Assembly (NCBI RefSeq): GCF_030463535.1
Contig: NC_132881.1
Span: 48,483,076-48,547,075 of the forward strand
Reading direction: 5' to 3'
Length of the DNA: 64,000 bases
Origin: Salminus brasiliensis
Taxonomy: Eukaryota > Chordata > Actinopteri > Characiformes > Bryconidae
Both the position numbers and the translations under genes were made by a program. A model generated the notes under the pieces. That model did not search any database, was not told the DNA's origin, and saw only the letters and a list, made by a program, of their open reading frames with translations. Position 1 is the stretch's first letter; every line of letters starts with the position of its first letter. Below are positions 11,831-26,800 of the stretch, in pieces.

Positions 11831-14800
11831 ACAAGCACACCTATACTGTCGTTATTTACCGTGCCAGCTGTTCTTTATATTGTCAAAATGTATTGATGAA
11901 TGGACCAATAGAAATACTTCAAAATGACTTAAAAATAATATAAATAAATAAATAAATACATAAGGTTTTTTGGTCTTTAGTTGTCATCTTGGTAACTTTA
12001 GAAGACTTTAGATATTATACAGATATAGGATATGTATATATGGAAAATATCAACTGCAATTTCATTTTTTTTCAAATCTAAATTGCAATATGATTAATAA
12101 AATTGATTCAATTTAAAAATTAAATTAACACACACACCAAAGGGTATACGGAACACTGCTAGATTAAGATCTTAAGAGAGAGAGTGAGTCAGTGTGATGC
12201 TCACTCTACCGCTGAAAGATCAGGTCTGTACTAAAAAGCCTCTGATAGACTCAGTCCAGATCAGCAGGGTTTAATAGAAGGAAAAGGGAAGCAGCAGGAG
12301 TTACTTTTGAAGGCCTCTGTGGCTCCAGGCGCGTGATTTTTGTCCGGATGAAACTTCAACGCCAGCTTCCTGTAGGCCTTCTTCAGCTCCTCTTCATTCG
12401 CTTCCTTACTGACGCCCAGCACTTCATAGTAGTCCTTACACCTCTTTATCCTGAACACACACACAGAGATAGACAATTACTGACACCACTGACCAAGCCA
12501 TCTGCCTACAGGAACAGTGGAAGTTACAGTAAATCAGGTGGCAGTAACATTTTCCAGCAGACGGGACATCTTTGCAGAACCTCAGATACCGCAGACTGTC
12601 GCTGGTCTAAGCAGTGCAATTTAGCGGCATTGAAAACATCTAGAGGTCGGGGTGGGGCCGTTTAAGCCTGAGTGATTGATTGACATACATAGTGCACCTA
12701 TAATCAGTATCAGATTTATTAGTCAATTATGTTCACGCACACACACACACAAGGAATTTGTTAGTGTCTCTCTAGTATTAATACCCCCCCCATTCAACCA
12801 AGAGTGCCCAAACTTTTGACTGCAGATGCATATGAATGGGGTTCTTGAAAATATATGTAGACTATTTTCTCTTATGTGCCACTATTTTACCACCACACCA
12901 CCACCATCATCATCATCATTCCATATAAAACTTGTATAGATAAGATGGCTAGACTTGGGCTGCGGTGATGACGACACACTGGAGAGATCTGAGGACGACT
13001 TCTTCACTGTGAGCAGAATGAACAGTGAATATGGGCAGGGGGGTATTCCTGACTCCCGCTGTAACCGCTGTCGCCAGCACTCAAGTTCAAATCTCAGGAG
13101 AGTAAATTAAGTAAGTATGAGAGACTTTTGGGAACAGACGCAATAAGCACAGGATGTTGCCTGAACAGAGGTCTCTGAAGACCTGGGCTCCCTCACCAGA
13201 GAGGGGGGGTTAGACCTGTTCTTCGGTTATTTCATCTATTCACCGAGCCAACACAGCCATACATTTCTACTGTATGTTAATGCAGTCATTCATACTAATG
13301 AAAACAAATTAGGAAAAGAATTCTTATGTACACTGTGTGCAAAAGTTTGTGGACACCCCTTCTAATGAATGTATTCAACTACTTTAAGCTGCACCCATTG
13401 CTAACACAGATGTGCAAACCCACACACACAGCTTGTCTAGCTCCTGTAGAAAAGTACTGCCAATAGAATAGGACTTTCTGGAGCAGATCAACTAGATCAG
13501 CCTATTGGCTCCATGATATAAAGTCCTATTGGCTCCTAGAGGGGTATAAAGTCCCCCAGCATTGAGCTCTAGAATGATGGATGGTGGAGCTGCATCCAGT
13601 ACTTTTGGGATGAGGAGTTGGGGGATGATGTGGGGGGGGGGGGTAGAGACAGTAGAGACAGTTACTCCAACAGAAGCAGGATCAATTCTTTAATACCCTT
13701 AATTTCAGAAGAAACAATGAATGAGCAGTTGAGTTATGGTTCGATAATTACTATAAACAGAATACATGTTTAGATTTTTCCACAAGGAATTAAAATAATG
13801 CATCAGAATTCCTTGTTAACTCTAAGGCTGTACCTGACTCGTCAAATTGTCGTCAGTCGAATTTAGCTGATCAATATGAAGATTCTAATACTTCAGAAAT
13901 AGTTTTTCATATGGGAATGTATTTTTAAGAATTAAAAATATACAGTATAAAATAAATAAATAAAAGCAGACTGTTGTAATTAAACTTTTATGCATTTAAA
14001 ATATTCTCTTATAGCCCATTTTATTATTTGTTTCTTTTCACTATTGAAAATCGCTTCAACAGGCCTACATCAGCCTACATCTTCATTTATCTGTAAACCT
14101 AAACAAATAAAACAAATCAAATATAAATAAATAATTATATAATAATTATGAATAAATAAACCAAAGAAATTCGTCAAGACTTGAATTATCTTAAATAAAA
14201 ATGGCAGGCCTGACAAATGTGGCGTCGCTTTGAAATATCAATTTCTCAACTTATTATGTGACTATTTTTTAATAAATATGAATAAATCTTATATGTAAAC
14301 AAATAAACATTCAAACCACACACTCGTGATCTAGATTCTGGAACATTTAAGACGAAAACGCAAATGTTGTAGTCTCGGTTTCCTGCACAACAAACAGCTA
14401 ATAGGTCTAAAAGGAAAAATCAGCCTGGCCTGTAGAAATCACGAGGCAGACAGTGGTCATGCTTTCCCGTGTTCCGACAACCCAGCAGGACAGATAAACG
14501 GTCAGCTAACAGTTTTAGACAAATCAGCACCACTTCAAGAGGAATCCCCAGATATAACGAAGGCAGGCTACCAGCAAACTGGAGCTCAGCTATCACTCAG
14601 TGCTATTTTAAACTGTGCTGAAATGTAGGCAGATATAAAGGCTGCCCAGATAATGGACACAAGCCTCCCTGCCCATCCAAGGACGATCATGCGTCCATGC
14701 TGCTGAGAGTGCCAGACGTCAAACCAAGGACCCTGACTCCATTTGAGACTCAAGCAATGGAAATGATCATGTTGGTCTTTTGAGAGACAAATGATTTAAA

Positions 14801-17800
14801 TAAAATGAATCAGATATTAATGAGTGATGGGGGGGGGGGGGGGGTTAACAGTTACTGTAGAAACTACTGTAGAATATAATATACTTCATACTTGGTCAAC
14901 ATCAGTAAATACTGAGAGCAGATGATTCTTACTAGCATCATGTAAAGCTTATTTAGCCTCAACAGCTGCAAAAGCACTTATTTGTGGTGTGGTTTTTTTT
15001 GTGTGTGATATCCTTTGGAGTAACAGTTAATGTATGTTTGACTATAGCTTCCTGTAGCTGCTGCCCAGGTCATCAGATTCAGACCCTGACTCTGGTCTAC
15101 AAAGCCAAGACTGGACCAGCCAGCCCCTCCGTACTTGATGGCGATGGTCAAAAGCCGATCTGCACCAAGAGCCCTTCCAGCTTCAAGTACGGCTCGGCTC
15201 GACCCGCCATCCTTTAAAATCCACGGAAGACGAGCGTCCAGACTTTTTACTGTCCTGCACCGAAGTGGTGGAACGAACTTCCCCTGGGTGTCCGAACAGC
15301 AGAGTCCAACACTCACTGTCCTCAAACCCAGACTGAAGACCCTCCTCTTCTGAGAGGACTTGGGTGAAGAGTAGAGTATTATGGTCTCCATATTGACTTG
15401 TGTTTAGTAGAGTCTAAGATTAGAGGATCTGGATTTTAGTCTATTTAAACTAGCTGAGGTTCTTCTGGAGTAAACAGTGAAGCTCTTTAGGAAGTCGCTC
15501 TGGAGAAGAGCGTCTGCTAAATGCCTTAAATGTAAATGGATCCAGACAGGACTAACGCGATCTGAGCAGAGCAGATAATCCAGCCTTTAATTTTCTTAGA
15601 GAAGGAGGGGGACACAAATGGTCGATCCAGAAGTGATCAATCCGAGCGGAAGCTAAAATCACACAGGAGCTTCCGCGGAAGAGGAAATCACCCCAGGACC
15701 CCCCGTACATTTAATCCCATCCGAATAGTCTGTATACACGTCCGTCTCCCTCCAACAATGTCTCTCCCTCTCTCTCTGGCCCCATGGGCTTTTGTCAATT
15801 CTCTGGAGCTCCATGGTGATTGCAGGGTGTGTGTGAAAGATTGCAGAGAAAGACTGCAGTGCTCCCAGTTCAATGGCCTGTATAAAAGCCCCCAACACAG
15901 CCCCCCAAAACAGCCCACACCAGCCTAGCCACCACAGACCTTTGCTAGTGCTGAGGGAGACTTGTATATAAAATAAACAAACAAAAATCTAAATAAATCA
16001 ATTAAAAGGTGAGAAATGCTGTGTAAAAACCAGGACAACTGACAAGTCTTCTCTGGACAGTAGAGACAGTTACTCCAACAAAAGCAGGATCAGCTCTTTT
16101 TTTTATCCCCTTGATTTCAGAAGAAACAGCAAATAAGCAGGCGTCCCAATACTTTTGTCCTACTAGAATACAAGTCACAGATCATTCTTCCTTCTCCTGG
16201 ACAGAGTAATGTGTTTATTAAAGAATAAAATGTGTGGTTTGCTCTTGGGCTCCACCTACAGCTGGGCAGTGTAATTCCCTTTTACTCCACTGCAGTAAAT
16301 ACAGATCAGGCTTTGAGTACCTTATTATGGAAAGCTGTATACGGGCATTTCTGGACGAGCTGAGAGACCCAGAAGCTTGATCTGAAGGTGGAGCAGCATG
16401 TGGGCTGAGGTGGTAGAGTAATACTACAGGATTTTACAATAATATGACTCTGTGGGTTCTGCAGCGTTACACAGCAGTTCTGGAGAGAAGTCTTATAGGA
16501 GTACGGAGTGGCAGCGTCCCGGCCTGATTTATTTATTTTATTTATTTATTTATTTATTTATTTTTGAAACGCCACATATTGTGGTCTTTCCTAAAGCAAC
16601 ATTAATATAGAAATATAGGAATTGGGGCCATTAGCTAATGCATGCACAGCCTCCTGTGGTCGGAGACCATTATTAGCCGGAGTAGCACACGGGAGTAGCA
16701 CATGTCCACAGGGACACCGAGCAGCGTACACACCTCGTCACAGAGCTCCATGGGAGTTTGTGTGTGATGCAATATTGTGAAATACTGAAAGTTCTTGACC
16801 TGTCACTAGACATAGCGGTGCGCGCCCCCATCGTGCCGACGTACAGACAACTGTACTCTCAGTCAGACGCTCAAGAGCTGAAGCCCTGCTGAAAGAGAAA
16901 GTGCTGCGCTGTAATTGGTTAACCCATGGGAGCCATTTGCACCTCTTTAGCACGTCCACACCTAAAGTTACAGATGTGGGGAAACCACCAAGGTCTGCAG
17001 ACCTGCTTAGTGTCATATAACTGAATTACCTAAAGGGACAAAAGTATTGGGACACTTGTTTCTTCATTGTTTCTTCTTAAAGAGCTGATCCTGCTTCTGT
17101 TGGAGTAACTGTCTCTCCTGTCTAGAGAAGAAGACTTTCTACTAGATTCTGGAGGAGGAGCATTGCTGTGAGGATTTGGTTGCATTCAGTGACAAGAACG
17201 TTAATAAAATAAATATTGTGACTTACTGTGAAATACAGAACTATACCACAGAGCAGTGGGTTATAATCATATTCACAGCCAGCTGTACTCACCGTTTTCA
17301 CTGTAATGTGGAGCAGTGGCAGCTCAGTGGTTAGAACACTGGATTATTGATTATCAGGTCAGAGGTGCCACTGCTGGGTCATTGAACAAGGCCCTTAACC
17401 ATCTCTGCTCCTACACAGTGATGGCTGCCCACCGCTCCGGGCATGTGTGCTTACTGCCTCTGTGTGTTTGTTCTCACGGCATGGATAAGTTAAATTCTGA
17501 CGGTGTTAGACTGTGGTGGTCTCTGGCTGCCAGTATGTGTAATGCATGTTCTCCACCCGCCGCTGTTGAAGCACTTGCAGCATTATCCTTCATGTTTTCC
17601 AAGAACTGCTCCAGACATGATTAGTAAACTCAACTTTAAGACTTTTAGTGCTTCATACTAAAAAATTGAGTATGTCTCCAAGTGGCTCAGCTGTCTAATG
17701 CCTTTTCATGTCTTGTGTTATTTATTTTTCTAATTTTAATTACTTTTACAACAGTACTTGTAAAAAGTGCTATACAAATAAACTTGACTTGACTAATGCA

Positions 17801-20800
17801 CTGTCTAATGGGGGTCGCTTTGCCATCAGCAGTCGGAGTCTGAGAGAGCACAATTGATCAAAGCCTTGCCAGTGAAATCAGACAGTGCCTGGCTCTTAAA
17901 GGGAATAGCGAGCGACATGCTTACTGGTTTATTGCACTTAAGAGAACTAGTACATGACGTTTGATCGTTTCAAGTCAAGCAAGGCAAACTTTTCCCGTCG
18001 TTTCCATAGTAAAGGCACACCGACGCCCTAAAATCAAGCTATGTGGTTGACGGCTCACCCAACATGGCTAAAATAGAGCCCCCTGTCTTAATACTTATTG
18101 ATATATTTTTAATTAGAGATAATTAAGCAATATAATTTCTTTGCAAAATAAATAAGGACGTTAAATGAGATGTTTGATAAAGAGGTTATACACAATCACA
18201 GTGACGACTGACTGGGAACACAGCAATTAATAGAAATATAAAAATAAACATTCATGCAGTCTTAATTTAAAATAGGCAAATGATGATACAGAAAAAAGGA
18301 GACACAATTTGAGTAATCTGATCAGAGGACAGTCCATTTGGTCGACGCTAACCTTAATGATCTTTTACAGTTTTACAGTTCTGAATTACCAAACAAATGG
18401 GGTTCTCAACATTAACAAGGCCAAGTTCAATGTAACTGTACAAATGTAATTAGACAAATTAAAGCACAACTAACTGCTATCCAACTTCGCAGCGTCTCTC
18501 CTTACCAGAGACCGGAACTACACCTCAGAGTTAACCCAAAACATGCAGGTCTTCCAAGAAGGAAAAAGTGTTTCCACTAAAAACAAGCCTAAGAGCCGGT
18601 GCCGTGACTCATCCTATCCCCCCGACCGCTCCATTGGCTAAAATAGTGCACAAGATTAATCACCCATCTTCACACGGCTGTTGTACTTTTATGCCAGATT
18701 AAAATTTAAGATATTTACTGATCACCTGAGGTTTTTATCTGGATAAAGCTTCGCTATTTAACTTTATATATTAAATATGAACCACTTATTAGCTCAAGTT
18801 CAACTATCTAATATTATTGTTGCTTTGCTGGAATATAAAGCTGATACCAACAGGTAAAGCTAGATATCGTGCACTCGCTATCCTCTATTGAGCTACCCTT
18901 GTGCAACATCAGCAGATAACTGGAATCCAAATAAAATAATAAATAAAAAAACAAACAAACAACTACCACTAGATAAAACTCACTGTAAGGGGGGGGAAGC
19001 ATGCTAGGCTAGCTAATACAATCAAATGGAGATCAGCTGGACTGGCTAACTATTAGCATGATAGCGCATACAGTCGGGGGGGGGGTGGGTGGGGGGGGTG
19101 GATCAGCTTGTCTGGCTAGCTAGTAGCATGCTAGCTACATCAGCTGGCTGACGTATTAGGTCCTAAATGGTGCTCCTGTAAGATGACGTTATAGGGGATA
19201 GGACGTGTCCAGGAGGAGATAGGATGGGTCAGGACACCGGGACAGGAGTGAGGACCAGACTTCGGCACTGCAGCTCTGTGTAAAGTCACTGTTAACAAAG
19301 GAAGATCTGTAATCTGTGGGGTTATTTACATACACCCTTCTGTTCAGCCTGCAGCGGTTCAGCCCCACCCATTCCCTTTCAAGTTTTGAGGAGTGTTTCA
19401 GGACTGCTTGGTAAACAAGTCTCGATTCACAGAAAACACAGAAAAGTTAATTTACATATCTAAGCATTAAAGGCCCAGCCTGTTTCATTCAAATGGACAA
19501 AGAGAGGTAAATTGTAAAATGGTAAGCTGACCACAACATGGACCGTTCATGTACCTTACAGCCAAACTGTTGGTCTGCTGTCGGTACCTCCCGATTCCCG
19601 TGGTACTATAGGTGCAAGGCATTTCAGCTGTCCTGAACCCAGACTGTTAAAGTCTTTCCATTTCACACATTACACACACCATATGGGCAAAAGTAAATGG
19701 ACATTTGTTCATTCACCTTTTCTGATGAACTCAACACTATAAAAAAAAATAAAAAATAAATTAGTTTGCATTGAGCAAGGTCAGAAGGTTGGAAGAATGC
19801 AAGAAAAATAAAATAAAGGCTGGACACCGGCCCTTTAATACACTTCATCATTTCAGCATGTTCGATCCTTCTTCAGTTTTACACTGGAGCTTCAGTAATG
19901 AAGGTTATACATCACTGATTAGCATGGTGCTAACTGCAGGCCTAAACCATTGTATAACCATTGTATAAACACACTGCTAAAAACTGCAAAGGGTTCTATA
20001 GAGCACTAAAGAGAGTTATTCTAACTCAGAATAACGGTGCAACCCTCGTTTCTGCGTCAAACCAGCTGCCACCTACCAGTCCGGCCAGCGGGCCCCCCCA
20101 CCCGCCTCCACCCATGGCGGACCGGCAGCTCTCCCGCCTGCCGCTGCTGCCTGTTTGGTGGCCGTGCTGAAACCTAGATGGACTTGTGTCTGTCTGACAC
20201 TATTAATATCACCACTATTAACTTTCTGTTGTATCTGGTTTAGTAATTTTTATCATTAATGTATAAATAGTTCTGACCAGAGGAGGACGGGTCGGGTCCC
20301 CCTTGTGAGTCTTGGTTCCTTCCAAGGTTTCTTCCTCCAGCTCTGAGGGAGGTTCTCCTTGCCACTGTTGCTGTTGGGGCTCACGGGGGTCTTGGACCCT
20401 TCATGTTATTTCTTCTTTCTTCTCGGTCTCTGTCCTTTATTAAGTACTAATTATGTAAAGCTGCTTTGTGACGACAACAGTTCTAAAAAGCTCTACAAAT
20501 AAATCTGACTTGACTTCTGCTATAAAGAGCAATGAAGAACCATGTGTAAGAGGATTTTCTTGTATTATAAACCATTTTACCAGGTAAAGAACCACTGCAG
20601 CTTACAAACCTATTACAGTACTTATAGTTTTATATGCAGTCACAGTCTTTACTAAAGGAACCTTAAAGAACCATTTTAATAGTACCAGCCTCAGGGTTCA
20701 TACACCTGTAAAAATTGCAGGACCACAAATTTTTGGTCCTGGAATTAGTAGTACTTTGGTACTTGAAGTTATGGAAAGTCCTTTAGCTGTAGCTGTTAGC

Positions 20801-23800
20801 AAGCAAAGTTTGAATTTGCATGGCATTGTGGGAATTGTAGTGGATTTAGGAGGCTCATTTTAGAAACTGTAGTTTTATTGTGTTGCCCGTCTCGCCCTGC
20901 CCGTCAGAGAACACCTCGTGCTCAGTTTTCGGTTCTTTTTTTTTTTTTTAGTGTTTCTGATATTCTGGCCATTTCTTAACTTATTAAATCATGATTTATT
21001 AAATGAGGACGGTACGTCTGTATTGTTGGACAGTTGTAGGGTGTGTGCGCTTTACACACCACGTTTACACACCACAGGCACTATTGATTACCTCAAGGGG
21101 GCGCTAAACGACACTAGGTGGAATATGATCATTAGGTATCACTAGTAATAATGATCATCATCAGAAAAAGGTTAAAGGAAGTCATGGAAAGTCCTTGAAT
21201 TTGAAATGTTTAGTCCACGTTAGCAGCTGAAAGACCGTCCCGGCTCGCTAGTTAACAACATAATGCACGTTCATGATACCACGGCCGAAATATGACGGCA
21301 TGATCATATGAAATACGAGTAGCGATTGGTCATGCGAAAAATGATGCTATTATTAAAGTTTGTGTTATATATTATTATAGAACATTAAAACAGGAGCTCA
21401 TTACAATATTTTCCATGACGTTTATGTACCTTTTTAATTTGTTTTTATTTTTCAAGGACTATTCATTACTGGATTTTAGCATGTTTATTTTTTTCCATGA
21501 CTTTCCAAGGTTTTCCTTGAATTTGGTCCATACCTATACTGGTTTTGATCAGTGCTTTCATTCTAGGCGAGGAAACAATTGTGTAAATTGTATTTTCTTC
21601 CTGAACCATCACATTTCGACCTGCTGTCCTGCGCTCGGCCTGGACAGTTCCATCACGAGAACTTTTAAATTATTTATGGTCCAGCTCAGCTCACGGGCTG
21701 AAAGCTACAGCCTGTCTAAAGGCAGCAGGGGTCAGCGTGGTTATCGCTGCTCGATCCGCAGCTCGGAGGATAATCACCAAAAAGCTCTGTAACTGCAGGC
21801 CCGATTCAGAGCGTCTCCAAACCGCTGCTGGGCCATTTATAGTAGCTAGAGGCAGAAAAGGCAAACTGGGCTCAGAGCCGAAGACATTAGCTGGCTGGGG
21901 TCATTAACGCATCAAAGCAGTGTTGGTTTTAATGGTGTAGTGTGGGAAAGGCATGCTGAATGCAGGGCAGAGCACAAGCCTGTGTTAATAATGCGTAACA
22001 GGGTGGAACATACGTGTATTTATACGGAACCAGCGCCGTACAGATGCCAGTTCAGGCACACAGTCGTAAGGAGAATAGACGGTCCACCATGTTGAGGAAC
22101 ATGGTGGACCTAGAACCTAGAACCAAATTTCCACCTGGAAACCTTTAGCTGTAGCTGTTAGCAAGCAAAGTTTGAATTTGCATGGCATTGTGGGAATTTT
22201 AGTGGATTTAGGAGGGTAGCTGTAGTTTTATTGTGTCGCCCGTGTTGCCCGTCTCGCCCTGCCCATCAGAGAACACGGTTCTTTTTTAGTGTTTCCAATA
22301 TTCTGGCCATTTCTCAACTCATTAAATCATGATTTAACAGATGAGGATGGTACGTCTGTATTGTTGGACAGTTGTAGGGTGTGTGCGCTTTACACACCAC
22401 GTTTACACACCACAGGCTCTACTGATTACCTCAAGGGGGCGCTAAACGACACTACATGGAACAAACTAACTGGGTTAATCTTCTGCATTCAGGGACTTTC
22501 ATTGTTCCCACCCCCCCAAATTGTATTTTATTGAACTGGGAAGTCCAAACACCCACAATGTGACTTTCCTGTAGCGTTAAATAATTACTACAATATATAA
22601 TAGGCTTTAAAACACTGTCAAAAAAGCCGCCAACACATTACTCACTACAAGTATTCAAAACTAACAAACTAAGCGATTATAATAAACGAAAAAGCCCTTT
22701 GTAAGGATGAAACTGGGCCTGTGCCTTTATTAGAACACTATGCAGACCGCAGACAGTCCAGACCCCAACATTCAGTCTTTTTAAAGAGAGCCCTATTTGA
22801 AATAAAGGGGCTCATCAACTCACTCGAGAGCACCACTGACGCTCCCTTTCTGGGCAACGTATTTATACAGCACATAGAGCCTCTGGCAGGACGGCCCAGC
22901 TACAGGTCAGAGCGGGGACACGGAAAGAGCTGTGTTTTACTGTAAATAATTTGGTGTGTGGAACAGAAATGCTGCTGGTTTAACTGGGTCGCTGCTATAT
23001 CGGTCTAGCGGAAGTGCTGAACGTGGTAGGTGGTAGGTGAAGCACTGAATAACAACAGGATGGTTTTGCTATTTTGCCAATGAGCAGACCTTCTTAGATA
23101 ACGCACCGAGGAAGTTCTCTCGTCAAACCCACCACTGACGGAGACGTTAACATCCTGTACATCAGCTAAAACACAACTACCCCCACAGAGGACTGAAAGC
23201 TGTAAAATACCACTTTCATATTTACATTAAACGTGTTTAGCAGAGCTTCACTGTTCCTCAGAAAATATCCTTAGAGACTAGAATCCAGAAGATCCTCTAA
23301 TCTTAGACTCTACTAAACACAAGTCAATATGGAGACCATAATACTCTACTCTTCACCCAAGTCCTCTCAGAAGAGGAGGGTCTTCAGTCTGGGTTTGAGG
23401 ACAGTGAGTGTTGGACTCTGCTGTTCGGACACCCAGGGGAAGTTCGTTCCTCCACTTCGGTGCAGGACAGTAAAAAGTCTGGACGCTCGTCTTCCGTGGA
23501 TCTTAAAGGATGGCGGGTCGAGCCGAGCTGTACTTGAAGCTGGAAGGGCTCTTGGTGCAGATCGGCTTTTGACCATCGCCATCAAGTACGGAGGGGCTGG
23601 CTGGTCCAGTCTTGGCTTTGTAGACCAGAGTCAGGGTCTGAATCTGATGACCTGGGCAGCAGCTACAGGAAGCTACAGTAAAGGGAGAACTCAGCAGCGG
23701 AGGAGGAGCTGAACATGACTGAACTTAGAAACGCTGAAGACGACCCGACCCGTGCCGCTGCATTTGGGATAAATTGCAGGGGCCTGATGGTGCGCAGAGG

Positions 23801-26800
23801 GAGACCAGCCAGAAGGGAGCTGCAGTAATCATGTCTTGAAATGACAAGAGACCGAACGAGCATATTTGTAGTAATTTTAATAAACTACTAACGAGATGTT
23901 GATCCTGATCAATACATCAATTCCAAATTACCCATCAGTCCATGGTTTAGAACCTATTTTTATGGTGAAACTGAAAAAAATTAACATCTAATATTACAAA
24001 TATAATGATACATTTTTTTACCATATCTGAAAGTTTTCAGTGAAAGAGAGTCAACTATTGGCTTTATTTGATTTATTTTTAATTTTGCAAACTGAAACAG
24101 AAATGCAATTTTATTTTCTAGAAAATCTAGTTATTGTGTAACTTGGGAAGTCACCACGTTTAGTTGTACTAAACTTATGACTCATTTAAATCATATTTCA
24201 CATAAAAACAAAAGGTTAACACCATTCAGTTCTACTGCTGAGAAACAGAGGCTACACCACACCTGACCACAGAGTGAATTGGAACAGTGGAACACACTAC
24301 CACAGACGACACAGAGACGTGATGTTTACCAGAAACGAACAAATGAATGATGAAAATGATGCCTGCGGGGCAATCCAACAGAATTGTGAAGAATTTAAGG
24401 AAAAAAAATAAAAAATAAATAAAAATCACTGTACTATGTATGGGATATCTGACCAGTATTGTCAGTAAGTCATGATAAACACTGTGATAATGATCATCAT
24501 CATCATCAGAAAAAGGTTCTTAAATATTATGTAATATTTTTATCATATTGTGCAGGACTAGTTTGCACAGTTCAAGTCTACTAAACAATTAAACAAATCT
24601 TTAAATAGAATATTAGTGCTGGCCAATTAATAGGCGTTTTAACACCAGGACTCCTGAAAGGAGCCGTTTCATTGGATACTGTTTAGCTGTAGCTGTTAGC
24701 AAGCAAAGTTTAAATTTGCATGGCTTTATGGGGATTGTTTCCGATATTCTGGCCATTTCTCAACTCGTTAAATCATGATTTATTAAAGGAGGACGGAACG
24801 TCTGTATTGTTGGACAGTTGTAGGGTGTGTGCGCTTTACACACCACGTTTACACACCATAGGCTCTACTGAATACCTCAAGGGGGCGCTAAACGAAACTA
24901 GGTGGAATATGATCATTAGGTATCACTAGTAATAATGATCATCATCAGAAAAAAGATTGTAAATATTGAAGAATATAGTGAAGACATCCTACATTGTTAA
25001 ATGGAAAAGGAGGTTGGCAGGTCACACTGCAACTCTCGTATGTCCAATGTAGCATCTAGTGTATGAGACCTGGTCCCATCTATTTCTGAAGTAGGTTGTC
25101 AATCTACTACCTATACTGGGGTTGGCCTCAGGCAGTGTACTGTTAGTTTGTCTGTCCTGCTCAGTTTGCCCTCTGTTTACACATAACACAGGATGTAACG
25201 CTGGCAAAGCATCGGTTGGTGGGGTCTTGCAGACAGTAGTAATCATCCCAGGAGCTTAATGTGCTGCCTGGTCTGCCATTTCATTACCCAAGAGCCGTTA
25301 AACAAACTGTTCAGCTCAACTATTTATCTTTTATATTAATCATTTTCATTCTTTACTTTCCAGCAAACCATGTTACGACTGATTTTTATAGATACAAATC
25401 TTGGTCCAACTCACTTCTGAACGCCGTCCACCTGCTCCTTGTTGAACCCTTTAGAGGAGTCTCCAGGTCCCGCCTCCTGGTTCTGGCTCTGCTGTTGGGG
25501 TGGGGGAGCATCTGTCCCGTTCGCTGGCTTTCTGCAGTATGCGCCTCCGTTACCAGTTGAGCTGCCGTTCCTTGACAAGGCCTCCAACAATACTGTCAAC
25601 AGGAAGAAAAATAAAGCGACAATTTTAGTTCATATTAAATATGATTGAGTTCTGGTGAACTGGTTCTACACTAGAGATACACACACAATCCCACAAACAC
25701 AGAATAGGACTCTCTGGAGTAGATGAACTAGATGACCCTATTGGCTCCATGCTGCCTAATAATGCCAGGTGTGGGCTATAGAGGGGTATAAAGCCCCCCA
25801 GCAGTGGAAGAACTGTGTTCTCTGGAATGATGGTGGTGGAGCTCCATCCAGTACTTTTGGGGTGATGTAAAATGACTTTACGAACACCAGTCACTGAATG
25901 CATTCAAATCACAGCAATGCTCTGCCAAAATCTAGTGAAAAGCTTCCTTCCCTGGACAGTAGAGACAGTTACTCCAATAAAAGCACTACCTGGAGATATG
26001 AGGTTTTTGTGCACCTCACATTAGTCTTCATCTGTTTAATGAGTATTTTTGGTTAATTTTCATAGCTTTTTTATTTATTATTACTTTTGTCAGATTCAAG
26101 TTATTTCTGTGACCATTGTGGGTTTTTCTTTCATTAACCGATGGGTACCAACAATTATATATATAAAAAATCTGCCTTCGATGTAAAATTAATAATTCTA
26201 TATACACCCAGTTCGATCCAAATTATAAGGAACCCTTTTGTTGGTGGTTCTGTATAGAATTCTTTTAAGAATGATTCTATAAAACCAAAAAAGTGTCAGG
26301 GTCAAAAACAAAAAACCTTTAATCAATCAACACATGAATCACTGAATCACCATGTCAAGCTGCCGCCTGTGCCCACCTCTGCACTGCCACTCAATAGGCT
26401 GACTGTTTAATCAGTACAGTCCTGACATTCTCCAGCTGTGCTCAATTATGGAGAGTCAGAGGGGAGAGCGAGAGAGAGTGAGAGCAAGGCCTCGTTCAGT
26501 TTTATGGATCCAGATCTGAGCACAGCTGTAGGACAGACTGAAATACTGCACATGCATTACAAAACGCCATCATGCCTCAATATACCACAGGCACATTTTG
26601 CAGCTTTACATTAGTTGCTTAACTATTAAATCATTTCAAAAATGTTCAAATGCTGCCTTACTTCTCATACTGTGTTTTAAGTTTCCAGCTTAAAGAGTTT
26701 CAAACATCAGATCCCCACCATCTAGATCGTCATCCAATCTAAACGTCCTGCAAACCCACGGTCTTAACGTGTCCGTGAGCACCAGGAGAGTCCACGCAGC

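Larger units (their letters stand above)
12451..25414 (-). other. dnajb14 intron 2, 12.96 kb, repeat-rich
   Basis: This intron separates the linker exon from the J-domain exon. It holds MITE family A copies (13331-13735, 16035-16170, 17037-17210), LINE 3' ends (15030-15545, 23255-23870), a SINE (17310-17500), family C copies (17690-17800, 20045-20520) and three family D copies. The stretches 13740-14950, 15550-16030, 17810-20040, 21170-22135 and 23890-24680 show nothing I can classify apart from poly(G) and AT runs. No extra exon was recognised. Confidence 0.6.

Noticed and set aside
14978-15391. 137-codon minus frame (METIILYSS...) as a gene
   Set aside because: Antisense to a LINE RT tail, and repeated at two other places in the window.
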